DNA of 64,000 nucleotides, taken from NCBI GenBank assembly GCA_028822065.1, contig JAPKEL010000005.1, positions 1 through 64,000 on the forward strand. The letters run 5' to 3'. Every line of letters begins with the position of its first letter. The first letter of the stretch is position 1. Position numbers and translations under genes: made by a program. This DNA comes from Woeseiaceae bacterium. GTDB taxonomy: Bacteria > Pseudomonadota > Gammaproteobacteria > Steroidobacterales > Woeseiaceae. This document shows positions 54,296 to 64,000 of this stretch, in pieces. The notes beneath the pieces are model-generated. The model made no database searches, was not told the origin of the DNA, and worked only from the letters and a program-made list of their open reading frames with translations.

Positions 54296-55522
54296 TTAAC
54301 TTAATATTTGATCAAGAGCGATTACAAGCCGATCTAATTCATCATTGGTATTGTAATGTGTCAACGAAATCCTTACGGCACCATTGTATTGATCTAACAT
54401 CAGTAAGTCAGATAAACGACGAGCGTGAAAATCACCGTATCTAATTCCAATCTTGTATTTATCCATGGCAAAGCAGATTTTATCTGAAAGCTTTTTATTG
54501 ATCGTGAAGGCAATAGTTGGAACTCTAGCTATATCATTGCCGTTATCAATACCAATAATATTACAGTCATTGCGACTTCTTAAATAATCCAATAATTTAC
54601 AACAAAGATTAGTTTCATGATCAGCTATTAAAGTAAAGGCTCTTTCAATTTTTTCTCGATGCGATCCATTCTGCTTGTCGCGAGAGCCTAATTCAATCAA
54701 GTAATCAACAATGGCACCCGAAGCATAGGATAATTCATAATTCGCGTTACCTGGTTCCATTTTTGCAGGAATTTTATCTTTTCCATAAAAATAATGATAA
54801 AGGTTATCGAGTTCTATCATATGGTCCATACGACAATACAATGCAGCATGATGCGGGCCGAAAGTCTTATAAAGACTAAAAGCATAAAAGTCCACATCCC
54901 AATCTGTAACGTCAACAGCGCGATGAGGTGCATAAGCAACAGCATCTACACAAACCATAGCTCCATGATCATGAATAAATTGTGTAAATTTCTTTACGGG
55001 ATTTATTGTACCGACGATATTCGAAACATGGGTAAAAGCGACTAACCTAGTTTTACTAGTAATTATCTCCTTTAGATCATCTAAATGAAGAGCGTGAGTA
55101 TCAGTATTAATATCCCAAAATTTTATTATTACTCCCAGCTTTTCTAATTCGAACCAAGGTCCAATATTTGATTCATGATCCATTGAAGTAACTATTACTT
55201 CGTCACCTTTTCTAAATTGACCTGCCAAAGATTTAGATAAAAACTGAAGTAATACAGTTGTCGATGGGCCAAAAACTATCTCTTCTGTTAGTTTTGCATT
55301 GAATAACGTTGCTATATTGCGCCTTCCCTCATTAAATGCAGCAGAGGCGGCTTGCGAGGGCTCATAACTGCCACCTAGTTGTACATTATTCGAATAATAG
55401 TATTCATTTACTTTATCAACGCATCCTTTTAATATTTGCGTTCCTCCAGCGTTATCCATAAACACCCATTCATTATCAAGCGCAGGAAACTGACTCCTTA
55501 CAAAATCTAAATCTAATGTCAT
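54296..55522 (-). CDS. Class V PLP aminotransferase, desulfurase-like but lacking the active cysteine
   Basis: Fold-type I PLP enzyme of the cysteine-desulfurase-like group (TIGR01976 type), 408 aa. FMDNAGGTQI opens it, H116 in MDHESNIGPW stacks on PLP, CVDAVAYAPHRAVDV holds the PLP aspartate, and K219 in FSLYKTFGPHHAALYC is the Schiff-base lysine. In SufS the persulfide cysteine lies in R-x-G-x-H-C-A. Here the same region reads RYGDFHA (361-367), with His366 at that position and no cysteine nearby. Desulfurase activity is therefore doubtful; a lyase, epimerase or transaminase on an imported amino acid is more likely. It follows an amino-acid ABC importer by 28 bases. Confidence 0.82.
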   Translation of the reverse strand: MTLDLDFVRSQFPALDNEWVFMDNAGGTQILKGCVDKVNEYYYSNNVQLGGSYEPSQAASAAFNEGRRNIATLFNAKLTEEIVFGPSTTVLLQFLSKSLAGQFRKGDEVIVTSMDHESNIGPWFELEKLGVIIKFWDINTDTHALHLDDLKEIITSKTRLVAFTHVSNIVGTINPVKKFTQFIHDHGAMVCVDAVAYAPHRAVDVTDWDVDFYAFSLYKTFGPHHAALYCRMDHMIELDNLYHYFYGKDKIPAKMEPGNANYELSYASGAIVDYLIELGSRDKQNGSHREKIERAFTLIADHETNLCCKLLDYLRSRNDCNIIGIDNGNDIARVPTIAFTINKKLSDKICFAMDKYKIGIRYGDFHARRLSDLLMLDQYNGAVRISLTHYNTNDELDRLVIALDQILS

Positions 55523-55550
55523 CGATTTAACTTTTTACTCATCATAATAA

Positions 55551-56288
55551 TCAATCCTTTAGAATAAATTTTAAAAAAGTTTGCGTACGTTTTTCTTTGG
55601 AATTATCAAATATTTGCATTGGGCTCCCGCGTTCAACAATAATACCACCATCCATAAAAATAACGTTATCAGCGACTTGTTTAGCGAAGCCCATTTCATG
55701 AGTAACAATAATCATAGTAACGCCCATACTCGCGAGGTTCTTAATAACATCCAAAACCTCGTTAACCATCTCTGGGTCAAGTGATGAAGTAGGTTCATCA
55801 AATAAAATAATTTTTGGCTTCATTGCCAAGGCTCGAGCAATCGCAACTCGCTGTTGTTGCCCACCTGAAAGTTGATAGGGATATTTTTCAGCTTGATCTC
55901 TGATACCAACTTTTTCAAGAAGATCATAAGCAATATTTTTGGCATTATTTTGAGACATTTTTGTTGCGCGCATTGGGCCGAGCATAATATTTCTTAATAT
56001 AGTCAAATGCGGAAAGAGATTAAAATTTTGAAATACCATACCAACTTCTGTTCGGATATTTTTAAGGCCCCTTCCTTTTTTAACTAAATTTCCATTTACT
56101 ATTATTTCTCCTAAATTATCATATTTTTCTAGATAATTAATGCATCTAATCAATGTAGATTTTCCAGAACCAGATGGTCCAATGATACAAAGTACTTCAC
56201 CCTCATAAATTTTTAAATTTATATTACTGAGCGCACAAAAATTATTATAATGTTTGCTTACATTTTTGAGCTCTATTAAAGGTTTCAT
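55551..56288 (-). CDS. Polar amino-acid ABC transporter ATPase
   Basis: GlnQ-like nucleotide-binding subunit of 245 aa that powers the adjacent importer. Walker A is [15 protein letters not shown], the Q-loop is [12 protein letters not shown], the signature is [16 protein letters not shown], Walker B is [14 protein letters not shown], and the switch histidine lies in [10 protein letters not shown]. Its ATG overlaps the end of the fused permease gene by four bases, so subunits are made in step. Confidence 0.94.
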   Translation of the reverse strand: MKPLIELKNVSKHYNNFCALSNINLKIYEGEVLCIIGPSGSGKSTLIRCINYLEKYDNLGEIIVNGNLVKKGRGLKNIRTEVGMVFQNFNLFPHLTILRNIMLGPMRATKMSQNNAKNIAYDLLEKVGIRDQAEKYPYQLSGGQQQRVAIARALAMKPKIILFDEPTSSLDPEMVNEVLDVIKNLASMGVTMIIVTHEMGFAKQVADNVIFMDGGIIVERGSPMQIFDNSKEKRTQTFLKFILKD

Positions 56289-57757
56289 GACCGCCCTCTA
56301 GAATTATATTTTTTCTCAAGGCGAGTTACCCATAAAATCATCGGCAGTAGCAATGCTAAGTAAATTATCGCTGAAACAATCAAGGGAGTTGGGTTAGCGG
56401 CAATTGCCTGGGCTTGTGTGGCCTGCTTAAGAAGATCAGGTAAGGCTACGATAGAAGCAAGAGCAGTATCTTTTAGAACATTTATACAATTATTAGTTAA
56501 TGGTGGTGTCACTATTTTTATAGCTTGGGGTAAAATTACATCTCTCATTACATGATAACGACTCAACCCAATTGCTTGAGCAGCTTCAAACTGACCTTTA
56601 GGAATTGCCTCAATACCTGAACGAAAAATCTCTGCAAAATATGCTCCTGATACTATGACCAAAGAAAAAGCAGCTGCATTAAACGGTGATAACCTGATAC
56701 CAACAAATGGAAACGCATAAAAAACTATAACTAACAATACTAGAAGTGGAATTGATCTAAAGATATTAATATAAGCTTTTGCTAGTATTTTTATAAAAAT
56801 CGGAGAATATAATCTGATAAGTGATAAGAAGAGGCCCCAAATCAATCCAAGAAAAATACTAATTAGACCGAGTTGTATTGTTATAAAAAAACCCTTGATA
56901 AGCATTGGATAGGTATCTAAAAATACTTGCTTATTTAAAAATGTTTCACTTAAATTTAAATTTAATTTAACATCTGATAAAGGCATTTCTGTAATTTTTA
57001 CAGTAGAACTATTTGAATCAGCAAATTTACCAAACCATTTTTTATGCAAATTATTTAAGCTGCCATTTCGCTTCATCTCACTTATGACTTCATTTATTTC
57101 AATTGCTAAATCATTATTCTTTCGAAGCATCATTGAATAATTACCACCAGTTAATATTTTTTCTGTAACGTTTAAATTTGGCTTATCTTTCGTGTAATAC
57201 AATAAAGCAGGGATATCGCTAATATAACCAGCAACTCTCCCAATTACTAAATCAAGCATTGCAGGAACGAGCCCCTCATATCTTCGAATTTCAGCAAATT
57301 TATATTTCTCTTTATTTGCCGTTGTCCAAATATCACCGGTCGACCCTGTATCAACAGCAACAATCTCTCCCTCAAGGTCGTAAAGATTTTTAATTTTACC
57401 ATTATTGAGTACAGTTAGAGATTGATCGCTATCAAAATAAGGTTGCGTAAAAGAAACTGATTCTAATCGTTTCTCTGTGATGGTAATTGAAGAAATTGCT
57501 AAATCAATTCGACCTGATTGAACTGCAGCAAATAGGCCGTTAAATGGGATATTAACTATATTTATTTTACGTTTAAGTTGGTCTCCGATCTGATTTATAA
57601 GATCTATCTCGAAGCCAATATAAGTACCATCTTTATCCTGAAATTCCCAAGGGACGTTCCCTATGTTTGCTCCAACGAGAATATTGTCGTTATCTATATT
57701 TTTGGAATACAGATTCAAAGGCAATAAAAATGCAAACATAATGATCTTAGTTATCAA
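56285..57757 (-). CDS. Fused substrate-binding protein and permease of a polar amino-acid ABC importer
   Basis: A single 490-aa chain. Residues 1-20 look like a signal or anchor segment; about 25-245 form a SBP_bac_3 domain with [46 protein letters not shown] and [12 protein letters not shown]. After a linker, about 285-480 form a HisM/GlnP-type permease with five or so helices and the coupling loop [20 protein letters not shown]. Binding-protein-permease fusions are known, for example in lactococcal GlnP, but are less common in gammaproteobacteria. The ligand is not readable; SBP_bac_3 proteins usually bind polar amino acids. Confidence 0.91.
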   Translation of the reverse strand: MITKIIMFAFLLPLNLYSKNIDNDNILVGANIGNVPWEFQDKDGTYIGFEIDLINQIGDQLKRKINIVNIPFNGLFAAVQSGRIDLAISSITITEKRLESVSFTQPYFDSDQSLTVLNNGKIKNLYDLEGEIVAVDTGSTGDIWTTANKEKYKFAEIRRYEGLVPAMLDLVIGRVAGYISDIPALLYYTKDKPNLNVTEKILTGGNYSMMLRKNNDLAIEINEVISEMKRNGSLNNLHKKWFGKFADSNSSTVKITEMPLSDVKLNLNLSETFLNKQVFLDTYPMLIKGFFITIQLGLISIFLGLIWGLFLSLIRLYSPIFIKILAKAYINIFRSIPLLVLLVIVFYAFPFVGIRLSPFNAAAFSLVIVSGAYFAEIFRSGIEAIPKGQFEAAQAIGLSRYHVMRDVILPQAIKIVTPPLTNNCINVLKDTALASIVALPDLLKQATQAQAIAANPTPLIVSAIIYLALLLPMILWVTRLEKKYNSRGRS

Positions 57758-57810
57758 AAAATTATTACTTAAAATAATATTCTCACAAAGTTAAGTTAGT
57801 ATATAAAATC

Positions 57811-59007
57811 CTAACTATCGATCGCTTTTCTTTGCAGCAAAGAGTCAAATTTAACACTTAAGAAAGGTCTTTGAGTCTCCCATTGCTTGCAACTTGGACA
57901 TTGCCAAAGTAGTTTTTGGCTCGAAAAACCACATTCATTACACTGATAACGTGGATTAGACGTTGCAAGCACCTTTAAACCTTGGCGAATCTTAGCCATT
58001 GTTTCAATTTTAACGCTCGAATTAGATCGAATGATATCATTAGCACTTATAAATTCAGACAGCGCATTATCATCTTGTATATACCTCTCAATACACAGAT
58101 CAATAATATTTGAGCCATTGATATCACTGACTATTGCAGTGTAGGCAATTGCATTCATCATTTTAGGATTTTTCTCTAGAATTAATGATAATTTTGCATC
58201 AAATTCAATTAATCTATCTTGTTTCGTATAGATATCAAATAATAAAGGTAATGATTCGGTAATTAAGTAACTATTTTTATTTAAAATATCACAATAAACA
58301 TTAGCCGCAGAATTTAAATCACCCAAAATAAGGGCGATTTTGGCACTAACCAATTCTAATCGTAATGTCTTTTTGTTGTGACTTTTAAAAGATTTCACCA
58401 AAGAAGAGGCTTTTTCGTAATCCTTATTAGCAGCTGCTTCTTCAGCTAGTTCGCAAATATAATGTGATATTTGATGGTCAAACGAAACATCGCCTTTAAT
58501 TTTATATGATTTTTTTGATACACCTATCGCTTTTTGCCATTCCTTTTCTTGCTCATAAATATCAATTAATTTCGTTAAAGCCTCCAATTTATATTCAGAA
58601 TCGTCTGATAAACGAATAAACAATATTTCCGCCCGATCGAGTAACCCTGCATGCTGATAATCTCTCGCTAATGAATAAAATGCATGATTTCTCTGCTCAC
58701 TAGATATATCAGGTCGAGCAATAATATTTTGATGTATTCTAATGGCTCGGTTAACTTCCCCTCTTTTCCGAAAAAGGTTTCCTAAAGCAAAGTGTGTCTC
58801 AATTGTCGTATTATCAACTCTAACCATCTCCAAAAAATGCTCAACAGCTTGATCAGTCTGTTCATTAAGGAGAAAATTTAATCCCTTTAAATAATCAATA
58901 TTTAATGGTGGCTGCTCATCTCGCTCGCCAAAATAACCCAATAACCAGCCTGTTGCAGCTAGAATTAAAAAAATTGCGGCTAAGATGAAAGTTGATTCAG
59001 TTGGCAT
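57811..59007 (-). CDS. lapB: Lipopolysaccharide assembly protein LapB
   Basis: Inner-membrane TPR protein that, in E. coli, regulates LpxC proteolysis and LPS assembly. An N-terminal helix, FILAAIFLILAATGWLLGYF, anchors it. TPR-like pairs follow (VEHFLEMVRVDNTTIETHFA, RAEILFIRLSDDSEYKLEAL), and the end is a rubredoxin-like metal-binding domain with two CxxC pairs, CNECGF and CPSCKQW. At 398 aa it is close to E. coli LapB (389). It overlaps lapA by 11 bases. Confidence 0.94.
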   Translation of the reverse strand: MPTESTFILAAIFLILAATGWLLGYFGERDEQPPLNIDYLKGLNFLLNEQTDQAVEHFLEMVRVDNTTIETHFALGNLFRKRGEVNRAIRIHQNIIARPDISSEQRNHAFYSLARDYQHAGLLDRAEILFIRLSDDSEYKLEALTKLIDIYEQEKEWQKAIGVSKKSYKIKGDVSFDHQISHYICELAEEAAANKDYEKASSLVKSFKSHNKKTLRLELVSAKIALILGDLNSAANVYCDILNKNSYLITESLPLLFDIYTKQDRLIEFDAKLSLILEKNPKMMNAIAYTAIVSDINGSNIIDLCIERYIQDDNALSEFISANDIIRSNSSVKIETMAKIRQGLKVLATSNPRYQCNECGFSSQKLLWQCPSCKQWETQRPFLSVKFDSLLQRKAIDS

Positions 59008-59293
59008 CTTCTAGAGGTTTTTGTCTTAATAGCTCGATTTCTTTAATTTTCTCTTTTATTAGAGATTTAGATACACGACGCTCATTTAAGAGTTTGAGGA
59101 TATAAAGAGAGCAACTCAACACCCCAAAAAACCAACCGGTAAATAAAATTACAGCAAATATGATACTAGCTGACGAAGTAAACTGAATGACCTCTAAATT
59201 AATCGATATCAACTCAGAATTATTATTGTTAAACCATAATGTCGCAACGAATATAAAAATTATTAGTAATATTAGAGCTATTTTTTTTATCAT
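58997..59293 (-). CDS. lapA: Lipopolysaccharide assembly protein LapA
   Basis: Small inner-membrane partner of LapB (DUF1049) with two helices, ALILLIIFIFVATLWF and SIIFAVILFTGWFFGVLSCS, and a charged coiled tail with KSLIKEKIKEIELL. At 98 aa it matches E. coli LapA. Position before lapB and after ihfB agrees with the conserved order. Confidence 0.9.
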   Translation of the reverse strand: MIKKIALILLIIFIFVATLWFNNNNSELISINLEVIQFTSSASIIFAVILFTGWFFGVLSCSLYILKLLNERRVSKSLIKEKIKEIELLRQKPLEDAN

Positions 59294-59374
59294 TGCATAT
59301 CCATATAAACTCGTTTATTTACTTATAATGAAATTGCAACATTCTAAGTTTATTCATAGCTACATATAGAACAT

Positions 59375-59677
59375 TCATCCATTTATAACTTGATCTTTAC
59401 CCTCATTGACTTGTAACTTAAGATCTTTTCCAGGCTTGAAGTGCGGTACATGCTTTCCTGATAATGCTACAGGCTCACCTGTTTTTGGGTTACGCCCAAT
59501 CCTTGCTGGCCTATAATGAAGTGAAAAACTCCCAAACCCCCTAATTTCGATCCTCTCGCCATAAGACAATGTCTCGCTCATTAGACTTAATATATGCTTA
59601 ACAGTTAACTCAACATCTTTAGACGGCAAGTGATCTTGTTTACAAATCATACTTTCAATAATTTCTGATTTTGTCAT
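59375..59677 (-). CDS. ihfB: Integration host factor beta subunit
   Basis: Partner of IhfA in the DNA-bending heterodimer. [20 protein letters not shown] forms the N-terminal helices; [15 protein letters not shown] and the arm [20 protein letters not shown] carry the intercalating proline; [13 protein letters not shown] closes it. At 100 aa it is standard. It follows rpsA as in E. coli. Confidence 0.95.
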   Translation of the reverse strand: MTKSEIIESMICKQDHLPSKDVELTVKHILSLMSETLSYGERIEIRGFGSFSLHYRPARIGRNPKTGEPVALSGKHVPHFKPGKDLKLQVNEGKDQVING

Positions 59678-59762
59678 TTTACTCTAAGCTCCATATTACT
59701 TTTCACTCGTTAGGTTATGTTAGCAATAAATAGATGCAAGAGTAACCAGAATTATAAAATAA

Positions 59763-61436
59763 CTACTTTTTACTCATTTTTTCTTTGAGTAATTCCCCGA
59801 GCGTTGTAGTACCGGATGATGCAGTCGATGAGTCATTCTGATAACTCGATAACGCTTCTTTTTCATCGTGCTCTTCTTTTGCTTTAATAGACAGTGAAAC
59901 TAAACGATTTTTCCTATCGATGTTTATAATCTTCGCTTCAATATCATCCCCGATTTTAACCACATTTCTTGCGTCATCCATTCTTTCTTTCGACAGCTCA
60001 GATACATGCATCGATGCATTCACACCTTCTCCAATATCAATAAGGATACTTTGCGCCTCTACTTCAGCTACTTTACCTTTTATTAATGAATTTTTTGGAT
60101 GCTCTGAGAGCCACTTAGTAAAAGGATCTTCATTTAATTGCTTAATACCAAGTGAAATCCGCTCCCTCTCTGAATCTATAGCCAAGACTATAGCTTTAAT
60201 CTCTTGACCTTTTTTGTAATTATGGACCGCTTCCTCACCACTTACATCCCAAGATAGATCAGACAAATGAACCAAGCCATCAATTCCACCTTCTAGGCCA
60301 ATAAATACTCCAAAATCTGTAATTGATTTAATTTGACCATTAACTGTATCGCCTTTCTTAACCTTCTCTGAAAACTCAGCCCAAGGATTTTCCTGACATT
60401 GTTTTACACCTAATGAGATTCTTCGGCGTTCTTCATCAATCTCTAGCACCATAACCTCAACTTCTTGTCCAACCACAACCAATTTTGCAGGGTTTACATT
60501 TCGATTGGTCCAGTCCATTTCAGACACATGCACTAAACCCTCAACCCCTTCTTCAATCTCTACAAAACAACCATAATCAGCAATATTAGTTATTTTGCCT
60601 AGTAATTTAGTGTTAACGGGATAGCGATTTTTAATTGCATGCCAAGGATCTTCACCAAGTTGCTTTATACCTAGTGATACCCTCTGCTTTTCTCGCTCAT
60701 ACTTAAGAATTTTTACATCTACTTCATCACCAACATTAACGATCTCAGAGGGGTGTTTTACACGTTTCCATGCCATATCAGTAATATGTAATAAACCATC
60801 AATACCCCCAAGATCAACAAATGCACCGTAATCCGTTAGATTCTTTATTATTCCTTTTACAGTAATACCTTCCTGAATACTTTCAAGTAATTCAGATCTT
60901 TCCGCGCTGTATTCAGATTCTACGACAGCTTTTCTTGATACAACAATATTATTACGCTGCTTATCTAATTTGATAACTTTGAATTCTAAGGTTTTACCTT
61001 CGAGGTAAGAAGGATCTCTTACGGGCCGCACGTCAACGAGTGAGCCGGGAAGGAAGGCTCTAATGCTTTCTATTTCAACAGTAAAGCCACCTTTTACTCT
61101 ACTGCTTATCAATCCTTCTATAACTTCATCTTTATCATGCGCCTCTTGGAGATTAATCCATGATCTAGCTCTGACAGCCTTTTCTCTAGACAGGCGAGTC
61201 TCTCCAAAACCATCTTCGACTGCATCAAGTGCAACCTCAATTTCATCGCCAACAGATATATCATTTTTCTCTGATTGAAATTGATCTATCGGGATAACAG
61301 CTTCAGATTTAAGGCCAGCAGAAACAACTACTACATCAGTATTTATTTCGACAATTGTGCCAGTTATAATGGTACCAGGCTTAATATTCTTACTAGCAAA
61401 ACTTTCTTCAAATAATTCAGCGAAACTTTCAGACAT
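59763..61436 (-). CDS. rpsA: 30S ribosomal protein S1
   Basis: Large RNA-binding ribosomal protein with six S1 repeats that helps structured mRNAs reach the 30S subunit. It begins [18 protein letters not shown], and repeats are visible at [60 protein letters not shown] and [19 protein letters not shown]. Each of repeats 3-5 ends with a conserved VSLGIKQ-type strand followed by DPW or NPW. The ATG at 61436 gives 557 aa, as in E. coli; a TTG four codons earlier is less likely. TATAAT on the minus strand at 61479-61474 could be its -10. Confidence 0.97.
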   Translation of the reverse strand: MSESFAELFEESFASKNIKPGTIITGTIVEINTDVVVVSAGLKSEAVIPIDQFQSEKNDISVGDEIEVALDAVEDGFGETRLSREKAVRARSWINLQEAHDKDEVIEGLISSRVKGGFTVEIESIRAFLPGSLVDVRPVRDPSYLEGKTLEFKVIKLDKQRNNIVVSRKAVVESEYSAERSELLESIQEGITVKGIIKNLTDYGAFVDLGGIDGLLHITDMAWKRVKHPSEIVNVGDEVDVKILKYEREKQRVSLGIKQLGEDPWHAIKNRYPVNTKLLGKITNIADYGCFVEIEEGVEGLVHVSEMDWTNRNVNPAKLVVVGQEVEVMVLEIDEERRRISLGVKQCQENPWAEFSEKVKKGDTVNGQIKSITDFGVFIGLEGGIDGLVHLSDLSWDVSGEEAVHNYKKGQEIKAIVLAIDSERERISLGIKQLNEDPFTKWLSEHPKNSLIKGKVAEVEAQSILIDIGEGVNASMHVSELSKERMDDARNVVKIGDDIEAKIINIDRKNRLVSLSIKAKEEHDEKEALSSYQNDSSTASSGTTTLGELLKEKMSKK

Positions 61437-61562
61437 TTTATATTCCAAAGAATTTACATTAGATTAAATTCTTATTATATCGCTATGCAACTTCCTTGCT
61501 ACCAGCGGTTACCAAAATTATCCCTACGTCATGCAGGAAGATGTTATACATAAACCATTTAA

Positions 61563-62258
61563 TCAATCTGAATATTTATGTAATTTAATAATTTCCTCAG
61601 ATACTTCTTTTATCGACATTTTACTTGAATCAATTATGCATGCATCACTAGCTGGAACTAAAGGTGCATGCTCTCTCTCTTGATCCTGCTTATCGCGAAT
61701 AGAAATATCTCTTGAAACGGCGGTGAGGCTAACATTAATGCCTAGTTCTTTCAACTGTTTATGTCTTCTTTTGGCTCTTTCCTCAAGGCTTGCGGTTAAA
61801 AATATCTTTAAACCTGCTTCAGGAAAAACAACAGTACCCATATCTCGTCCATCTGCTACTAAGCCAGGAGTCTCGATAAAGCTTCTCTGCAAACTTATTA
61901 ATTCACCTCTCACTGAAGGATATCTAGCAACAATTGATGCATCTATACCGCATTTTTCATCTCTTACTAGACTCGTAATATTCTCTTGATTTAAAAAAAT
62001 TAATTGCTCACCATTACAGGAAATATCGAAATTTATATTTAACGAAGAGAGCATAGTTTTTACATCAACCTCATTATTGATATTTAAATTATATTTTCTC
62101 ACTGCAAAAGCGGTAATTCGATACAAAGAGCCACTATCTAAAATTTTCCAGCCCAGTATATTTGCGACCTCTTTTGAGATAGTTCCTTTTCCTGATCCAC
62201 TGGGCCCATCTATAGTTATAATAGGTATATTCATTGAATTATAGGGCTTGTCTTTCAT
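61563..62258 (-). CDS. cmk: Cytidylate kinase
   Basis: Phosphorylates CMP and dCMP. The P-loop is TIDGPSGSGKGTISKE; SGSLYRITAFAV, VADGRDMGTVVFPEAGLKIF and ERAKRRHKQL (lid) follow the family. The ATG at 62258 was chosen because AGGAG lies four bases upstream, giving a 20-base overlap with aroA and 231 aa; an ATG at 62234 without a ribosome site would also give a normal enzyme of 223 aa. The order aroA-cmk-rpsA-ihfB is conserved in gammaproteobacteria. Confidence 0.94.
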   Translation of the reverse strand: MKDKPYNSMNIPIITIDGPSGSGKGTISKEVANILGWKILDSGSLYRITAFAVRKYNLNINNEVDVKTMLSSLNINFDISCNGEQLIFLNQENITSLVRDEKCGIDASIVARYPSVRGELISLQRSFIETPGLVADGRDMGTVVFPEAGLKIFLTASLEERAKRRHKQLKELGINVSLTAVSRDISIRDKQDQEREHAPLVPASDACIIDSSKMSIKEVSEEIIKLHKYSD

Positions 62259-63558
62259 TGGGCTCCTGAATCGAAATAGCAACCCCTATACCTTGCATCA
62301 GATTAACAAAACCAGGAAAAGAAGTGTCAATATTCTCAATATCTTTTATTTTAATTGCATTATTCGCCCCTATTGCTGCCACTGCAAATGACATTGCAAT
62401 CCGATGATCTCCGTAACTATCTACCTCACCACCATTAAATTTACTATTAGCAATAGTTACACCATGTTTTTGTTCTTTGACTGAAACACCTAGATTTTGC
62501 ATTCCCTCACACATTGTTTTTATCCGATCGCTTTCCTTGTAACGTAACTCGTCAATTCCACTTATCCTTGTAATACCATCGGCGTATGCGGCCAAAATAA
62601 AAATAATTGGAAATTCATCTATTGATAGAGATACTAGATCTGGGTTATCAATATCAATACCTTGTAAACGAGAGGATTCAAGATGAATGTCTGCAACAGG
62701 CTCATTGCCAAATGACCTAATATTGCTGAGCTCTATCTTAGCACCCATTTGTTTGATAATAGTTAAGAACCCAATTCTGGTGGAGTTAATACCGATATCT
62801 CGAAGAATTAATGATGATTTAGTTGATATCAAAAATGCAGCTATCAAAAATGCTGCTGAAGAAAAATCGCCAGGAATTTGCATATCCAAAGATTGTAATT
62901 TCTCAGGTTGCTTCATTATTATTTTGTTATCACGATTCAGGATTGAGCATTTCATTACCCTTAGCATTCTTTCCGAATGATCTCTTGTAATATTAGGCTC
63001 AATTATTGTTGTTTCGCCATTCGCATAAAGAGAAGCCAGTAGAATCGATGACTTGACTTGTGCGCTAGCCAGAGGCATTTCATAAAGAATACTCGAAATA
63101 TTCTTATTACCCATTAAAATGATGGGAAGGCAACCTGAGCAACTTTCAATTTCTGCACCCATCTCTTTTAAGGGTCTAATGATTCTACTCATTGGTCTTT
63201 TAGACAAAGACGAATCGCCAATCAATACTGAATCAAATTTTTGGGCAGATAATAGACCGGTCAGGAGTCTTACGGCAGTCCCAGAGTTGCCCAAATCAAT
63301 CGGAGTGGTAGATTTTTTTAACCCCATTAATCCAACACCATGTACGATTAAATCAGTATCATTATGCTCAATTTTTACACCCATCTTGACAAAAGCCTCA
63401 AGGGTAGCCAAACAATCATTACTCGATAAAAAACCAGTAAAATGAGAGACTCCATCAGCAATCGCGCTAAAGATTAATGCTCTATGAGATATAGATTTAT
63501 CGCCAGGTACGGATATTTCGCTATCTTTTAACTTCGATGGTGAAACGTAAAAATTCAT
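62239..63558 (-). CDS. aroA: 3-phosphoshikimate 1-carboxyvinyltransferase (EPSP synthase)
   Basis: Joins phosphoenolpyruvate to shikimate-3-phosphate in aromatic amino acid synthesis. Substrate-binding blocks are VPGDKSISHRALIFSAIADG, DLGNSGTAVRLLTGLL, LPLASAQVKSSILLASLYA-like (MPLASAQVKSS here), RYKESDRI and SYGDHRIAMSFAVAA. At 439 aa the length is normal. LGNSGTAVRL with Ala after GT differs from the glycine-rich class I loop, suggesting a class II-type enzyme; that is inference. It lies 13 bases after pheA. Confidence 0.95.
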   Translation of the reverse strand: MNFYVSPSKLKDSEISVPGDKSISHRALIFSAIADGVSHFTGFLSSNDCLATLEAFVKMGVKIEHNDTDLIVHGVGLMGLKKSTTPIDLGNSGTAVRLLTGLLSAQKFDSVLIGDSSLSKRPMSRIIRPLKEMGAEIESCSGCLPIILMGNKNISSILYEMPLASAQVKSSILLASLYANGETTIIEPNITRDHSERMLRVMKCSILNRDNKIIMKQPEKLQSLDMQIPGDFSSAAFLIAAFLISTKSSLILRDIGINSTRIGFLTIIKQMGAKIELSNIRSFGNEPVADIHLESSRLQGIDIDNPDLVSLSIDEFPIIFILAAYADGITRISGIDELRYKESDRIKTMCEGMQNLGVSVKEQKHGVTIANSKFNGGEVDSYGDHRIAMSFAVAAIGANNAIKIKDIENIDTSFPGFVNLMQGIGVAISIQEPNERQAL

Positions 63559-63571
63559 AAATTTATTTTTA

Positions 63572-64000
63572 CTAATTTACCGCTTTTGGATACGCGCCCA
63601 GAACTCTATATAATGAACAATTTTTTCGCACCTTTTCTAATACAGGCGTTAGAGATGATTCATCAGCATGACCATCAACATCAAGAAAAAAAACATAATC
63701 CCAGTTTTTTCTATGTGAGGGCCGTGATTCAATTCTTGTGATATTGATATTATTAGTAGAAAAAGGTTCAAGAATTGAATAGAGAACACCTGCACCAGTT
63801 TTTGTGTCATCTGCAGATAGTAAAATTGTAGTCTTATCATTACCGCTCTTCGCTATCATATCCCTACCTACTACCAAGAAACGCGTAGTATTATCTGATC
63901 GATCTTCGATACTTCTAGTCAAAACATTAAGATCATAGATATCAACCGCTGTATCTCCACCAATGGCCGCGGTTCCCTTTTCATCCCTTGCTCGCCTAGC
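63572..64000 (-). CDS. pheA: Chorismate mutase/prephenate dehydratase, C-terminal part
   Basis: Cut by the window edge: 142 codons are present and the frame is open through base 64000. It begins within the prephenate dehydratase domain (GTAAIGGDTAVDIYDLNVL, NTTRFLVVG) and continues into the C-terminal ACT domain with GAGVLYSILEPFSTNNINIT and the ESRPS motif, which binds phenylalanine for feedback control. The order pheA-aroA-cmk-rpsA is typical of gammaproteobacteria, but the hisC and tyrA genes often found between pheA and aroA are missing. Confidence 0.93.
   Translation of the reverse strand, partial: ARRARDEKGTAAIGGDTAVDIYDLNVLTRSIEDRSDNTTRFLVVGRDMIAKSGNDKTTILLSADDTKTGAGVLYSILEPFSTNNINITRIESRPSHRKNWDYVFFLDVDGHADESSLTPVLEKVRKNCSLYRVLGAYPKAVN

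Noticed and set aside
1-64000. CRISPR arrays, insertion sequences, phage genes, integrases, rRNA genes, long tandem repeats
   Set aside because: I looked for them while reading both strands and found no spaced repeats, transposase or integrase frames, or rRNA-like sequence.

Overview
This window looks like a contiguous piece of the chromosome of an AT-rich gammaproteobacterium, probably free-living and marine-type. The evidence is family and gene-order based: the lapA-lapB pair beside ihfB-rpsA-cmk-aroA-pheA, infC-rpmI-rplT-pheS-pheT-ihfA followed by a small MerR gene, the gspG-N order, a TtpC/ExbB/ExbD/TonB system with DUF3450 and TPR partners, and an AddA/AddB-like repair pair. Genes are tightly packed with many 1-20 base overlaps, suggesting a compact genome. 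I saw no insertion sequence, phage, CRISPR array or rRNA gene, and I cannot name the species.

Layout. Bases 1-8200 hold a glycerophosphodiester phosphodiesterase, a FadJ-type beta-oxidation protein, and a minus-strand block fabD-fabG-acpP, terminator, mltG-tmk-holB. This is the conserved fab cluster without plsX, fabH, fabF or pabC. Bases 8371-13797 (+) encode the pseudopilus and assembly half of a type II secretion system, gspG to gspN. Bases 13794-21831 (-) form an overlapping set: sulfurtransferase, CaiB-type CoA-transferase, AddB-like nuclease, AddA-like helicase. Then come etfB-etfA (+), a peroxiredoxin and a [2Fe-2S] ferredoxin (-), the six-gene TonB energising operon (24573-29883, -) and an acyl-CoA dehydrogenase.

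Bases 31670-39730 (+) carry the branched-chain amino acid operon ilvC-leuA-ilvE-leuC-leuD-leuB-hisC. A classical leucine attenuator precedes it: a 34-codon leader peptide with eight leucine codons within thirteen, mutually exclusive stem-loops, and a terminator ending in nine T. A 13-bp inverted repeat lies further upstream. Convergent to the operon are lysA, ilvD, a GlcD-like FAD oxidase and a threonine dehydratase. Together these genes cover isoleucine, valine and leucine synthesis except acetolactate synthase.

Bases 45128-52853 (-) hold tRNA-Pro, a MerR-like gene, ihfA, pheT, pheS, rplT, rpmI, infC with an ATC start, tRNA-Val and uvrB. An aspartate aminotransferase and tRNA-Asn (+) follow. 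Bases 54296-57757 (-) hold a class V PLP enzyme lacking the desulfurase cysteine, together with a polar amino-acid ABC importer whose binding protein and permease are fused. The window ends with lapB, lapA, ihfB, rpsA, cmk, aroA and a pheA cut by the window edge.

The best candidates for a second look are the leucine attenuator with its upstream inverted repeat, the desulfurase-like enzyme with its fused importer, the mltG start problem, the zinc-less HolB, and the partial fab and gsp clusters.
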